Source of the DNA: Paenibacillus polygoni
GTDB lineage: Bacteria; Bacillota; Bacilli; Paenibacillales; Paenibacillaceae
DNA: 64,000 nt
Assembly: GCF_030263935.1 (NCBI RefSeq)
Contig: NZ_CP127162.1
Coordinates: 3,853,501-3,917,500, forward strand
Reading direction: 5' to 3'
The notes under the pieces were generated by a model. That model ran no database searches. It was not told where the DNA came from and saw only the letters and a program-made list of their open reading frames with translations. Made by a program: the position numbers and the translations under genes. Shown one piece after another: positions 27,089 through 36,037 of this stretch (the first letter of the stretch is position 1; each line of letters begins with the position of its first letter).

Positions 27089-28210
27089 GTGCATATCCTC
27101 ATCGTCAGCCCGGAGCAGTTTCCTTTGCCAGGAAGCGGATCTGTTGAAATTTGTATTCTTGCCATTGCTGAACAGTTATCTCAGCACCATCTAGTTACCG
27201 TAATCAGCCCTCTATTCTCTCATCAAACCGAAGAAACGTGGCGCAACCCTAAGCTGCGGATTAAACGAATAAACGGCGCAAAACATCCCTCTGAATACAG
27301 TAAAGCAGTGATTAAGACCATCACTCAGCTGGAACAGCCTGTCGATATCATCCAAGTCGATAATCGTCCCAGATCCATGTCGAGAATAAAGGAGGTATTC
27401 CCTTCCATACCGGTCGTTCTTTTCCTCCACTCGCTTACCTTTATCCCGCCGCAGAATCGTCTTATTACCTCTTCCCTTCAAAAGGCTGATCTTATCGTTA
27501 CCAATAGTAAGTCGCTAAAACGAGCTGTCCTCCGTCGCTTTCCTATACAGGCAAAAAAAATCACTCATATCGCTCTCGGCGTTGACCATTTTCGCTTCAA
27601 ACCGTTACATGAGACAGAGAAGCAAGTTTACTATGAACTCTATGGTCTTCCCGCAGATCGATTTCATATTCTTTACGTAGGCAGACTTATTCCCCAGAAA
27701 GGGATTTCTACCCTTATTCGTGCGATTCATCATCTTAAACCGAGCATCAAATCTAAAACTCATCTAATCATTGCGGGAAGAACAAAAAGTAAAGCTTACA
27801 GAAACACCTTACAAGAACTCGCTCAAAAACTGCACGTTTCCGTGACTTTTCTTGGTGAGATACCGCATGAGCAGATTCATACTTTATACCCGCTCGCTTC
27901 TTGTATGGTATGTCCCTCTCAAAAACACGAGGCCTTTGGTCTCGTCAATATAGAAGCCCTGTCGTGCGGGATTCCCGTGATCGCCTCCAGTAATGGAGGG
28001 ATGAAAGAGATAATTACTCATGGGTATAATGGTTTCTTAGTAACCAATTATAAACAAGCAAAAAACTTCACTCCTCATCTCTCCCATCTGGCTCAATCAG
28101 CAGAACTATTAAGCTTAATGGGCGATAATGGAAGAACAACTGTACTCGAAAGATATGCTTGGCAAGTAACCGCTCAAAAGCTGGAATCTGTTTATATGAA
28201 TTTGCTATAA
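27089..28210 (+). CDS. Glycosyltransferase family 4, spore coat CotSA-like
   Basis: This 373-aa GT-B glycosyltransferase starts at GTG 27089 (MHILIVSPEQFPLPGSGSVE), about 11 nt from AAGGAGG. The N-terminal acceptor domain is followed by the donor domain with LYVGRLIPQKGISTLI and CPSQKHEAFGLVNIEALSCGIPVIAS, the retaining GT4 nucleotide-sugar site. The opening PEQFPLPGSGSVE and its length match B. subtilis CotSA, a spore coat protein, as far as I recall. It probably glycosylates a coat component during sporulation. It is monocistronic as far as visible. Confidence 0.85.
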   Translation: MHILIVSPEQFPLPGSGSVEICILAIAEQLSQHHLVTVISPLFSHQTEETWRNPKLRIKRINGAKHPSEYSKAVIKTITQLEQPVDIIQVDNRPRSMSRIKEVFPSIPVVLFLHSLTFIPPQNRLITSSLQKADLIVTNSKSLKRAVLRRFPIQAKKITHIALGVDHFRFKPLHETEKQVYYELYGLPADRFHILYVGRLIPQKGISTLIRAIHHLKPSIKSKTHLIIAGRTKSKAYRNTLQELAQKLHVSVTFLGEIPHEQIHTLYPLASCMVCPSQKHEAFGLVNIEALSCGIPVIASSNGGMKEIITHGYNGFLVTNYKQAKNFTPHLSHLAQSAELLSLMGDNGRTTVLERYAWQVTAQKLESVYMNLL

Positions 28211-28265
28211 CGAGTTTGAGTTCGCTATGATTCGTTTGCTATGAAACCTATGTATCCGCCTGTTA

Positions 28266-28631
28266 TTAGATTTGTTCTGATGGAGTGCGGTACATAATGA
28301 ACGCTTCCTTCTCTCCCGTTCCTGGTTTCGTTGCTACTTCCTTCAGTTCAATAATGGCGATATCATGAAAAATAAACTGTACTACCCCTAAGGTCTGTTG
28401 CCGAAAGGAGTCATAAATCCGGCCTGCACTGCGACATCCTCGGGGAACGGAAGCTGAATTATTTGCTATATAACCCACTTGTCCATGAGAAGGCAGAACG
28501 ACCCGGATCGCCTCAGGATCAGACAGATTATCAGGATCCTTCACAAGGAATACGGGATCACCCACTTTTACTTTTAAAGAACTCGGATAATATTTCATAC
28601 CTATAATGGCTGCGTAAACCTTTTTATGCAC
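28266..28631 (-). CDS. Stand-alone HIRAN-domain protein
   Basis: This 121-aa protein looks like a single HIRAN domain: AAIIGMKYYPSSLKVKVGDPVFLVKDPDNLSDPEAIRVVL then GQVGYIANNSASVPRGCRSAGRIYD. HIRAN domains in helicases such as HLTF bind the 3' end of single-stranded DNA. Bacterial stand-alone forms are of unknown role and are proposed to act in DNA damage handling. The start is GTG 28631 with AAAGGAGG upstream. Residues important for DNA-end binding cannot be judged without an alignment. Confidence 0.8.
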   Translation of the reverse strand: MHKKVYAAIIGMKYYPSSLKVKVGDPVFLVKDPDNLSDPEAIRVVLPSHGQVGYIANNSASVPRGCRSAGRIYDSFRQQTLGVVQFIFHDIAIIELKEVATKPGTGEKEAFIMYRTPSEQI

Positions 28632-28895
28632 TGTTCTTCCTCCTTTATCTTCAACACGATCAACATGTAATACTTACTATATCGGTAACCTATATTCGTT
28701 CTTTTACACTATTAACTAAAACTTTTGAACTATACCAGATTTTTTATTTCAATAAATTGGTTCTAAAGTCACTAAACTACCCTAAAACAAACCCATGTTG
28801 TTTTTCACTCAATTAGGAAAAATGAGATTTTAGTTCGATTCATTCTGCATATTTATGCAAAATAGATCTTTCCTTTCTTCTTACGCTGACATACC
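28632..28895. other. AT-rich intergenic region
   Basis: This stretch lies upstream of the HIRAN gene (minus) and downstream of the L25 terminator. It is AT-rich and presumably holds the HIRAN promoter on the minus strand. I see no convincing ORF, RNA structure or repeat in it. Confidence 0.5.
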
Positions 28896-28930
28896 AAAAG
28901 AGCTCGACCCTAAGGGCCGAGCTCTTTTTT
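28896..28930 (-). terminator. Terminator after the L25 gene (bidirectional)
   Basis: AAGAGCTCG pairs with CGAGCTCTT around 11 nt; T runs occur on both strands, longer on the plus strand. Confidence 0.75.
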
Positions 28931-28985
28931 ACTCTCGATTTGATTTCTATTACTAATTTAATTTATATATTATTCTTAAGTCAAG

Positions 28986-29612
28986 TTATTCTTCAGTCGA
29001 TCCCTCTGCTGGTTCTTCAGAAACAGCGGTATCTTCACCTGTATCCGTATCTGCGGCTCTAAGCACGGTTACCGAAGCAATGAGCATATCTTCCGAAGAA
29101 ACTAAGGTGACTCCTTCCGGCAATTTCAGATCCGACGCAGATAATTTATCTCCGACATCCATTCCTGAAATATCCACTTCAATGGAAGCAGGAAGAGTAT
29201 CCGGTAACCCTTCTACAATCAGCTCTGTTTCCTGTGTCTGAAGAACACCCGCTTTTTTCGTCCCTTTTGGTGTTCCTTGAAACTCAATCGGGATGGTTAC
29301 CTGAATGGATTTATTTTTAGAAATTTGAATAAAGTCAACATGAATCAATTGATCATTTTTCTTTTGCATATCTTTAATAAGAACCGGTACTTTTTTGCCG
29401 TCTTTCAATTGGAGTTCAAATAACTCAGAACGTCCCGTACGTGCTAAACGATTGACATCTTTCTCATCTACATGAATGGAAACACTATCAAACGATGGAC
29501 CATATACGACGCCAGGAACTCGTCCACTTTTTCTGAGAGTTGCAAGTGCTGCGCCCTTGTTCTCTGTTCTTTGCTCAGCTGTGAGTTGGGCTGTTTTTCC
29601 GTTGGATTTCAT
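28986..29612 (-). CDS. ctc: 50S ribosomal protein L25 / general stress protein Ctc
   Basis: This 208-aa protein has the 5S-rRNA-binding L25 domain (~1-95: RKSGRVPGVVYGPSF, LIHVDFIQIS) and the longer C-terminal TL5 domain (~100-190), then an acidic tail. This is the Ctc form of Bacillales, which joins the ribosome under stress. ATG 29612 lies 10 nt from AAGGAGG and starts MKSNGKTAQLTAEQR; the frame is open for 24 more codons upstream but those lie across and before the ribosome binding site. It is monocistronic. Confidence 0.93.
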   Translation of the reverse strand: MKSNGKTAQLTAEQRTENKGAALATLRKSGRVPGVVYGPSFDSVSIHVDEKDVNRLARTGRSELFELQLKDGKKVPVLIKDMQKKNDQLIHVDFIQISKNKSIQVTIPIEFQGTPKGTKKAGVLQTQETELIVEGLPDTLPASIEVDISGMDVGDKLSASDLKLPEGVTLVSSEDMLIASVTVLRAADTDTGEDTAVSEEPAEGSTEE

Positions 29613-29792
29613 TGTAAAACATCCTCCTTCAAAGATCGGTGGTTTTCCTAATTTGGCCACTTGGTCATAATCTACATTACCCACTAGAGGAGGAAACTTA
29701 ACTTATTAATGAATAATTTTTAAAAATATCCGCTGAGAATCCTCTCGTTGAAAAAGAAAAGGACTGCCAAATAAGCAGCCTCTTCTCCACAA

Positions 29793-32678
29793 TTATGCAC
29801 TGCTTAAACCATTTAGCTTCATTAATCGTCCTCCTACGGCTACCATGATTTCCCTTGTACCGCTCTTCACTTTGACCTTAATGCGCTCATTTCCCGAGGT
29901 CGAAGGAATTTCAATGAACAAATCGCGGTCACCTTCACGTCTTTCCCATTCATTCAGCCGTATGATATATCCGATTCGCTTCATACCTGGAGCGACCTTA
30001 ACCTTGGCAACCACGCTTCCATCGGAAGTCGGATGGAATGGAATCTTCCCATCATGGATTCCAGTACCCCATACCCAAACGTTCCAGCCATCATAATGAT
30101 GGTCAGGACGTTCATATTCAATCTCAACCGTCCGGATAGAAAAGGGATGAATCTGAACATTCCACTCCGCTGTAAGAGAACCACAATGCACCAAGATCAC
30201 TCCTTTCCCAGGACGAATGGCTAGAAGCTTTCCTGAATGATCTATGGACACAATTCGGGGAGTTGTCGTAGCAAGCTGGACCGTTTGGCCCGGAAGGACT
30301 TGATTATACTGATCCCGCACAGTCGTTTGTATAGGATAGTGCCGGGTTGCATACATCATGGGTTCTCCCGTAACTTCAATGCGGGCAGGTACTAGATGAT
30401 CTACGATGATACGGATGGAAGCCTCAACTTCTCCGCACACAGCAGTAATGATGCCTTCACCTAGAGCCGTTCCTATTATTTTCCCTGTTTGACGAACGAT
30501 AATCTTCTCAGGATCCGAAGATCTCCACTGCGGCTGCAGTCCTTCTATCCTTTTGTCATGCTGATCTTTAAACACGACCTCAAGCTTTACTTCTTCTGCA
30601 CATTGTATTGCTTTTTTAGGAGACCGGATGTCCATAGATGTAAGAATCTGAGGTTCCACTCCGCTTTCCTTGTCGTAGAGAACCATCATAGACAGCCGCG
30701 GAATGGTCACATTCCCTTGGACATGGTCCAGCACTTCAACTCCCGCAGCACGATCATTAACAACAACATTCCATACACAGTCTTGAGGCAGATCCACTCT
30801 ACTCTCCTGTTCTTTCCCATTATAAATAATCAAAATTTGGTTCCAGGAGTCCTTTACCTCTGTTCCTTCTAAGAGATAAGCCACTACTCCATGCCCGCAG
30901 CTAAGCACCTTTAAATGACGTTCCACTTGTTCCCGGTGCGCCATCTTAAATGCCACATGTTCTTTACGCAAACGAAGAAGTCCGCAGTAATAGTCAAATA
31001 CAGGGCGAAATCTTGCCTTATTACTCCAGCGCAGTGCATTTACAGCATCCCCGCTGCGGTAACTGTTATGGTCACCGTATTTAGATCGAAGGATCTCATC
31101 TCCCGCGTGAAGAAACGGAATGCCTTGGGATGTAATCATGATTCCATTCGCTAGAAGTGAGCGCCGTACTGTATCATTACTGAGCATATTGTCTGGTTCA
31201 ACAAATCGATACGGGTCAGCGGAGGTAACGGCCTCTTGAGCAGTATATCCTCCAGAAGGCGATCCATTATGCCACTCCGGAAAAGAAAGCGCATGCCGCA
31301 TGCCTAGGGAAGTAACTATTTTGTCCCATAAGTTAAGATTATCGTGGGCCGTTACGTAATTAATGGTTTCCGAAGGATGATAGGTGAAATCATGAATCGC
31401 ACCTTGAACTCCCTTAAGAACAGCACCTTCAACCCCCCACCAACCCGTAGCAAAGCCGCTTGCATATCCATCATTGTCTCCTTTTACAGCAGACCGGTAA
31501 TTATCATTAAAGACAGCAAACCCCTTGCCTTTCTGTGCACCTTTTAATGTTTTATCCCACAGCGGTGAGTCTCCGCCCGTCCACGGTTCTCCATAGACAA
31601 GGATCGTACGATCTATCTCTTGCTGCAGCATATTCGTAATTTCCGTCATCGTTCGTGTATCGATCAGTCCCATAAGATCAAACCGAAAACCATCAATATG
31701 ATACTCTTCCGCCCAATAACGGACAGAATCTTTAATGTATTTCCGCACCATAGGCCGTTCTGTGGCAAGTTCATTTCCTACACCTGAACCATTCGTAAGA
31801 TACCCCTCACTGTTCGTACGATAGAAATATCCCGGTACAATCCCTTCAAATGGACCATCATCCACACCAAATGTATGATTATATACGACATCCATAATGA
31901 CGCGAATTCCTTTTCGGTGGAGCGCTTGAACCATTTGCTTAAACTCGATAATCCGGGCAGCTGGGTTTGTTGGATCACTCGAATACGACCCTTCGGGAAC
32001 ATTAAAGTTTTGCGGATCATATCCCCAGTTATATTTCCCATCCGCTACAGACGGGTCATGAACCGTCAGCTCATTTACCGTTTTAAAATCAAATACAGGC
32101 ATCAAATGCACATGCGTAATCCCTAGTTCAACCAAATGATCAATACCAACCAGATTACCGTCTTGATCGGTGAGACCTTCTTCCGTAAAGGCCCGGTACA
32201 GCCCTTTTTGCTGAAACAAGTTATCACCGTTAATCGAAAAATCTCTGACATGCAGTTCATAAATAATTGCATCTGTCGGTCTGATCTGCGGAGGTCGTAC
32301 ATCATCTTCCCAATCTTCGGGATTGGTTTTCTTCATATCTATAATTGCGGTACGTGCTCCCCCTGCGGCTACCGCTTTTGCATAAGGGTCCACGGCATAA
32401 TTTACGGTTCCATCAGAAAAAGAAACCCGGTACATGTAATACTTCCCGGTATGATCTCCTTCCAATTCAAGAGACCAAGTCCCTTTTTTCCCTGGGTTCA
32501 TGAGAAAAGCGAGTCCGCCCTCATGGTTATGCACCATACCATACTGATCGTATTCCCCGGCATCCTCGTAGAGAACAACCTCTACTTGACTTGCCGTAGG
32601 AGCCCACACCTTAAACCTGCAAGCATTGCCCCCATACGTGAGACCCAGATCATTGCTTTCATAGTGTAAATCCTGCAT
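29793..32678 (-). CDS. Type I pullulanase with C-terminal Ig-like and CBM41-like modules
   Basis: This 961-aa debranching enzyme of family GH13_14 hydrolyses alpha-1,6 links in pullulan or limit dextrins. An N-terminal CBM48 (~15-105, RFKVWAPTASQVEVVLY) precedes the catalytic barrel, with the pullulanase signature YNWGYDP, nucleophile Asp in GFRFDLMG, acid Glu in VYGEPW and TAHDN. After the catalytic part (~610) come two bacterial Ig-like (Big_2-type) repeats (GTALGEGIITAVCG, AIRPGKGVILVHCG). A module beginning IEYERPDHHYDGWNVWVWG then resembles the starch-binding CBM41/PUD, normally N-terminal. No signal peptide is present, so it is probably cytoplasmic. ATG 32678 is preferred to GTG 32687. 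A cre-like site lies at 32915. Confidence 0.9.
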   Translation of the reverse strand: MQDLHYESNDLGLTYGGNACRFKVWAPTASQVEVVLYEDAGEYDQYGMVHNHEGGLAFLMNPGKKGTWSLELEGDHTGKYYMYRVSFSDGTVNYAVDPYAKAVAAGGARTAIIDMKKTNPEDWEDDVRPPQIRPTDAIIYELHVRDFSINGDNLFQQKGLYRAFTEEGLTDQDGNLVGIDHLVELGITHVHLMPVFDFKTVNELTVHDPSVADGKYNWGYDPQNFNVPEGSYSSDPTNPAARIIEFKQMVQALHRKGIRVIMDVVYNHTFGVDDGPFEGIVPGYFYRTNSEGYLTNGSGVGNELATERPMVRKYIKDSVRYWAEEYHIDGFRFDLMGLIDTRTMTEITNMLQQEIDRTILVYGEPWTGGDSPLWDKTLKGAQKGKGFAVFNDNYRSAVKGDNDGYASGFATGWWGVEGAVLKGVQGAIHDFTYHPSETINYVTAHDNLNLWDKIVTSLGMRHALSFPEWHNGSPSGGYTAQEAVTSADPYRFVEPDNMLSNDTVRRSLLANGIMITSQGIPFLHAGDEILRSKYGDHNSYRSGDAVNALRWSNKARFRPVFDYYCGLLRLRKEHVAFKMAHREQVERHLKVLSCGHGVVAYLLEGTEVKDSWNQILIIYNGKEQESRVDLPQDCVWNVVVNDRAAGVEVLDHVQGNVTIPRLSMMVLYDKESGVEPQILTSMDIRSPKKAIQCAEEVKLEVVFKDQHDKRIEGLQPQWRSSDPEKIIVRQTGKIIGTALGEGIITAVCGEVEASIRIIVDHLVPARIEVTGEPMMYATRHYPIQTTVRDQYNQVLPGQTVQLATTTPRIVSIDHSGKLLAIRPGKGVILVHCGSLTAEWNVQIHPFSIRTVEIEYERPDHHYDGWNVWVWGTGIHDGKIPFHPTSDGSVVAKVKVAPGMKRIGYIIRLNEWERREGDRDLFIEIPSTSGNERIKVKVKSGTREIMVAVGGRLMKLNGLSSA

Positions 32679-32914
32679 ATAACTCACCGCCCGTTATTGT
32701 AAAATCAATCTTTACGGACCCTGCTCTCGTATTAGTAGGTTTGTGGGTTATGCCACAAATACGTTTTCGAACTATATTGTGTATACCGACAGCAAGGTAA
32801 TTAGCCTACGCTATAAAGCTCGTTCATTCCGTTACTATCAGTAATGCCATTTCATAGAGAAACTATAACTAAATGAACAGAGAAGATTACGATACATCGG
32901 ACAAGAACAAGCGC

Positions 32915-32928
32915 AGAAAACGCTTACA
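32915..32928 (-). promoter_or_regulatory. Candidate CcpA (cre) site upstream of the pullulanase gene
   Basis: On the minus strand TGTAAGCGTTTTCT matches the cre consensus except at the last base. It sits about 240 bp before the pullulanase start, a plausible place for glucose repression. The sequence match is direct; the role is inferred. Confidence 0.5.
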
Positions 32929-33061
32929 CCATGTAGTATATGTCGATATCTGCAAAGGTTGTCGGCTATTTTCCCCTGGTCACAAAAAAGGCTCCTACCT
33001 ATGTTTTAAATGGAATATGGGAGGGAGTTTATGTAGAACCTATTCATTGTTGTCCATAGAT

Positions 33062-33111
33062 CAAAAACTGCCCAAGAGCGCCTTGTTAGCAGCGGATTTG
33101 GGCAGTTTTTG
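33062..33111 (-). terminator. Terminator after the ABC permease gene (bidirectional)
   Basis: A perfect 14-bp inverted repeat (CAAAAACTGCCCAA and its complement) encloses 22 nt, with T runs on both strands. It can end the minus-strand ABC transcript or a plus-strand transcript from 32.8-33.1 kb. The rest of 32679-33221 contains only the cre-like site and an SD followed by ATG-TAG at 33031. Confidence 0.7.
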
Positions 33112-33221
33112 TCATCTATCATATAGAGGAAAATGTCTATCACCCCGTAATAGATTTATGGTTGAATGCAGTCTCTACTGCTGGGGTAGGGGCAACGACT
33201 TCTCCCTTATTGTATAAAATC

Positions 33222-34112
33222 CTAGTTCTCTGACTTCATTTCTGATTCATGCCAAGAGCTGAGTGCCCATTTTGAGAATGCACTGACTAGCAAGAAAAAG
33301 GTAATTCCAAGGACAGAAGCAGAGAGCCCGCAAGCAAATAGATAAGGCGTTTGAAGTCTCGATGAGGCTACCGTAATCGCATAACCAAGTCCACCTTGAC
33401 CGCCGCCAATACCCGCGATGTATTCACCGACAATGGCTCCGACAACGGAAAGCGTACAAGAGATTTTTAGTCCAGCAATAATGTAAGGCAGCGCAGCTGG
33501 CAGGCGGAGTCTCCACATCACTTGCCAGCGTGATGCATTGTAAAGTTTAAACAGATTTTGCATGTTGCCTTCCGTAGAATTCAGACCAATCAGCGTGTTC
33601 GAAATCATGGGGAAGAATCCGATCAGAAAAGCGATAATGACGATGGAGTTCACTCCTGCACCAAACCAGATGACAATAATCGGCGCAATCGCAACGACCG
33701 GTATGGTCTGCAGGACGATTGCATAAGGGTATACTGCTTTTTCAATGATTTTGGAACTGGCGAGCAGTACCGCTCCCGTTACCCCGATTACGATACTAAG
33801 TAAAAAACCAAGTACCGATTCATACACTTTAGTAAGTACAGAGGTCATCAGATTACTCCAGTTCTCTGCAGCAGCAAGTACAATATCAGAAGGCTTTGGC
33901 AGCAGGTAAGGAGCATATCCCAGCATTCGGGTCACTATTTCCCACAGCGCCACTACCACAACAAAAGCAATGGCTGGGGGAATGAACTTTTCTAAAAACT
34001 CATTATTCTTCTGAGCTGGAGGAATGTCCATCATCTCGGTAGTAGAGAAAGGTGTTCCATTTCCGTCCTGACTGCTTTTCTCATATGCAAGCTTTGGTTG
34101 ATTCATTGCCAT
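33222..34112 (-). CDS. ABC transporter permease, SsuC/TauC/ThiX type
   Basis: This 296-aa permease has about six helices after a hydrophilic N-terminus. The ATPase-contact loop is LFKLYNASRWQVMWRLRLPAALPYII, and GAIVGEYIAG is typical of the nitrate/taurine/sulfonate/pyrimidine importer family. ATG 34112 is 10 nt from AAGGA. It follows its ATPase gene by 60 nt. No substrate-binding protein gene is nearby. Placement just downstream of thiM-thiD-thiE suggests a thiamine-pyrimidine (ThiXZ-like) importer. However, a terminator separates the operons and no TPP aptamer precedes this one, so aliphatic sulfonates remain possible. Confidence 0.85.
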   Translation of the reverse strand: MAMNQPKLAYEKSSQDGNGTPFSTTEMMDIPPAQKNNEFLEKFIPPAIAFVVVVALWEIVTRMLGYAPYLLPKPSDIVLAAAENWSNLMTSVLTKVYESVLGFLLSIVIGVTGAVLLASSKIIEKAVYPYAIVLQTIPVVAIAPIIVIWFGAGVNSIVIIAFLIGFFPMISNTLIGLNSTEGNMQNLFKLYNASRWQVMWRLRLPAALPYIIAGLKISCTLSVVGAIVGEYIAGIGGGQGGLGYAITVASSRLQTPYLFACGLSASVLGITFFLLVSAFSKWALSSWHESEMKSEN

Positions 34113-34172
34113 GTCGCGCACGTCCTTTCTTTCTTAGAGCCTTTATTCAAATTTCCTAGGGTAACCTCTTGC

Positions 34173-34979
34173 TTAGTGGTGCAGTACATCCGAAACTTGA
34201 CCCACAATCTGACTAAATTCAGAAGCAGTACGGAAATTCTCATTTCGCGGGAATGGAACAGGAACGGAAATGGTTTCTGCAATCTTACCGGGCCTAGCCG
34301 ACATCACCACGATAGAGGTGGACAAATAGACGGCTTCAAATACGTTATGAGTAACAAACAATACCGTCATTTTCTTATCTTTTTGCCATATACCAAGCAG
34401 CTCATCTTGCAGGGTTTGCCTTGTCATTTCATCCAGCGCTCCAAAAGGCTCATCCATCAAAAGCAGCTTCGGCTCAGATGCCAGCGCTCTTGCAATAGAC
34501 ACCCGCATCTTCATCCCGCCGGACAGCTGCCTTGGCAGGGCATGAGCATAATCTTGAAGTCCCACCATTTCCAGTACATGCATGGCCTTATCGATTCTCT
34601 CTTGCTTAGGTATTTTGCGCAGTTCCATCGGCAGGGTGACATTATCAATCACTTTGCACCAAGGGAGCAGTGTAGCATCCTGAAAGACAAAGGAAATATC
34701 ACTTTGCTTTCTCGCGTCCGCTGGATCCATTCCCATAAGCCGCATCGTTCCTGACGTTGGATCCCCAAGGCCGGCAATCAGCCTAAAAATCGTTGATTTA
34801 CCGCAGCCAGACGGGCCTACAAAACTGACAAACTCCCCTTCGGGAATACGTAGATTTACATCTTGGAGCGCAATGGTGCCTGTTTGATAAATCTTACTGA
34901 TTCCCTCCATTTCTACGAGCGGAGTGGATCGTTTTTTTACAGTTGACGTTACCCCTGATGTGCTAATAATACTGCTCAT
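34173..34979 (-). CDS. ABC transporter ATP-binding protein, SsuB/TauB/ThiZ type
   Basis: This 268-aa ATPase energises the permease encoded 60 nt downstream. Walker A is GPSGCGKST, the Q-loop FVFQDATLLPW, the signature LSGGMKMRVSIARAL, Walker B LLLMDEPFGALD and the switch VTHN. ATG is preceded by AAGGGAG. The C-terminal region (MSARPGKIAETISVPVPFPR) is typical of taurine/sulfonate/pyrimidine importers. The substrate remains open, as for the permease. Confidence 0.88.
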   Translation of the reverse strand: MSSIISTSGVTSTVKKRSTPLVEMEGISKIYQTGTIALQDVNLRIPEGEFVSFVGPSGCGKSTIFRLIAGLGDPTSGTMRLMGMDPADARKQSDISFVFQDATLLPWCKVIDNVTLPMELRKIPKQERIDKAMHVLEMVGLQDYAHALPRQLSGGMKMRVSIARALASEPKLLLMDEPFGALDEMTRQTLQDELLGIWQKDKKMTVLFVTHNVFEAVYLSTSIVVMSARPGKIAETISVPVPFPRNENFRTASEFSQIVGQVSDVLHH

Positions 34980-35343
34980 ATGTCATCTCTCCCTTGGTAA
35001 GAATTTAATTGGACCATTCTCCAGATTAAAACTGAATGTAGCCATGATTTTTAATAGTTCTGCTGCATTTCTTGCTAAATCAAAGTTTCTCAACTGGTGT
35101 AATGGGAGGAAATCACTCACAAGTAACATGCTTAAATACTTCCGTTAACATCTCTTTTCTCACTACTATTAAGAACAATGTAATGGGGGAAAGCCTTTGA
35201 TGTAAACAAAATTCACGCCATTTTGGATATTTACATAAATCGACTCCTCCAATTTGTGCTTAAGGCACTTTTTAGTGTTATTTCAATGTCAGGTTTTAAG
35301 GAATGATTGCGAAAATCAGCGCCAGAATTTCGATTTTTGTTCA
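34980..35343. other. Intergenic region upstream of the ABC pair
   Basis: No gene or known riboswitch is visible here; in particular the TPP aptamer signatures found at 37.9 kb are absent. On the minus strand a strong ribosome binding site (TTGGAGGAG) precedes ATG directly followed by TAA at 35236-35231, a start-stop element. A small inverted repeat (GTGCTTAAGGCAC) lies at about 35257-35269. Confidence 0.4.
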
Positions 35344-35377
35344 AAAAAAGAATACCCAACTAATGTCAGGTATCCTT
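35343..35377 (-). terminator. Terminator after thiE
   Basis: AAGGATACC pairs with GGTATTCTT around 12 nt, followed by TTTTTTG on the minus strand. It isolates the thi operon from the ABC genes. Confidence 0.75.
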
Positions 35378-35395
35378 CTCATTTCATTTTCCATT

Positions 35396-36037
35396 TTAAT
35401 ATCGCAGCCTCTTAACACTCTCTGCAATATCTTCTGCCAGACTGATCGCTGAAATTACCGCTACTCCGTCTGCTCCTGCCTCCAGCACCCTGGCTGCATT
35501 CACCGAAGTAATGCCTCCAATCCCTACGATCGGAATATCCATCTCTTGCGCCCTCATCGACTCAATTACCTCCGGTCCCTGCACCGCATGTGCATCCTCC
35601 TTGGAATTCGTAGGATAAATCGGTCCGACCCCGATGTAATCAGCCCCTTGGTCTTGTGCTAATCTTGCTTCTTCCAACGTATGAGCAGAAACACCAAGAA
35701 TGATATCGCCGATTCGTTCTCTTACCCTTGCGGCCTCTTCATCATCTTGCCCAATATGCACACCGTCCGCTCCGATCGCAAGCGCCAAATCTACATCATC
35801 ATTAACGATGAAGGGAACCCCTTTTTCCTGGCACAATCGCCGCAAATGAAGAGCAAGTTCCATCCGCTCTACTCCACTCATAGATCCAGGCCCTTTCTCC
35901 CGAAACTGGAATAGGGTAATTCCGCCTTGCAACGCTTCAGTTAACGTGCTTTCCGGCGATTTCTTACAGTTTTGGCTTCCCATCACAAAATACACCTGAA
36001 GCAACTCCTTCATACGGCTGCTTGAAATTCGGCTCAC
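35396..36037 (-). CDS. thiE: Thiamine-phosphate synthase
   Basis: This 213-aa TIM-barrel enzyme joins HMP-pyrophosphate and thiazole phosphate to thiamine monophosphate. The recognised motifs are [61 protein letters not shown] and IVGIGGI, covering pyrophosphate- and thiazole-binding loops. The GTG start overlaps the thiD stop (GTGA), with AAAGGAG upstream, so translation is coupled. It is the last gene of the riboswitch-controlled salvage operon. Confidence 0.95.
   Translation of the reverse strand: MSRISSSRMKELLQVYFVMGSQNCKKSPESTLTEALQGGITLFQFREKGPGSMSGVERMELALHLRRLCQEKGVPFIVNDDVDLALAIGADGVHIGQDDEEAARVRERIGDIILGVSAHTLEEARLAQDQGADYIGVGPIYPTNSKEDAHAVQGPEVIESMRAQEMDIPIVGIGGITSVNAARVLEAGADGVAVISAISLAEDIAESVKRLRY

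Noticed and set aside
32873..33217. 114-codon plus-strand ORF upstream of the pullulanase
   Set aside because: No ribosome binding site, passes straight through the terminator at 33062-33111 and the cre-like site; composition is not protein-like.
34980..35343. Riboswitch upstream of the ABC pair
   Set aside because: I looked for TPP signatures (CTGAGA, GGATAATGCC) and found none; the region has no comparable conserved pattern.
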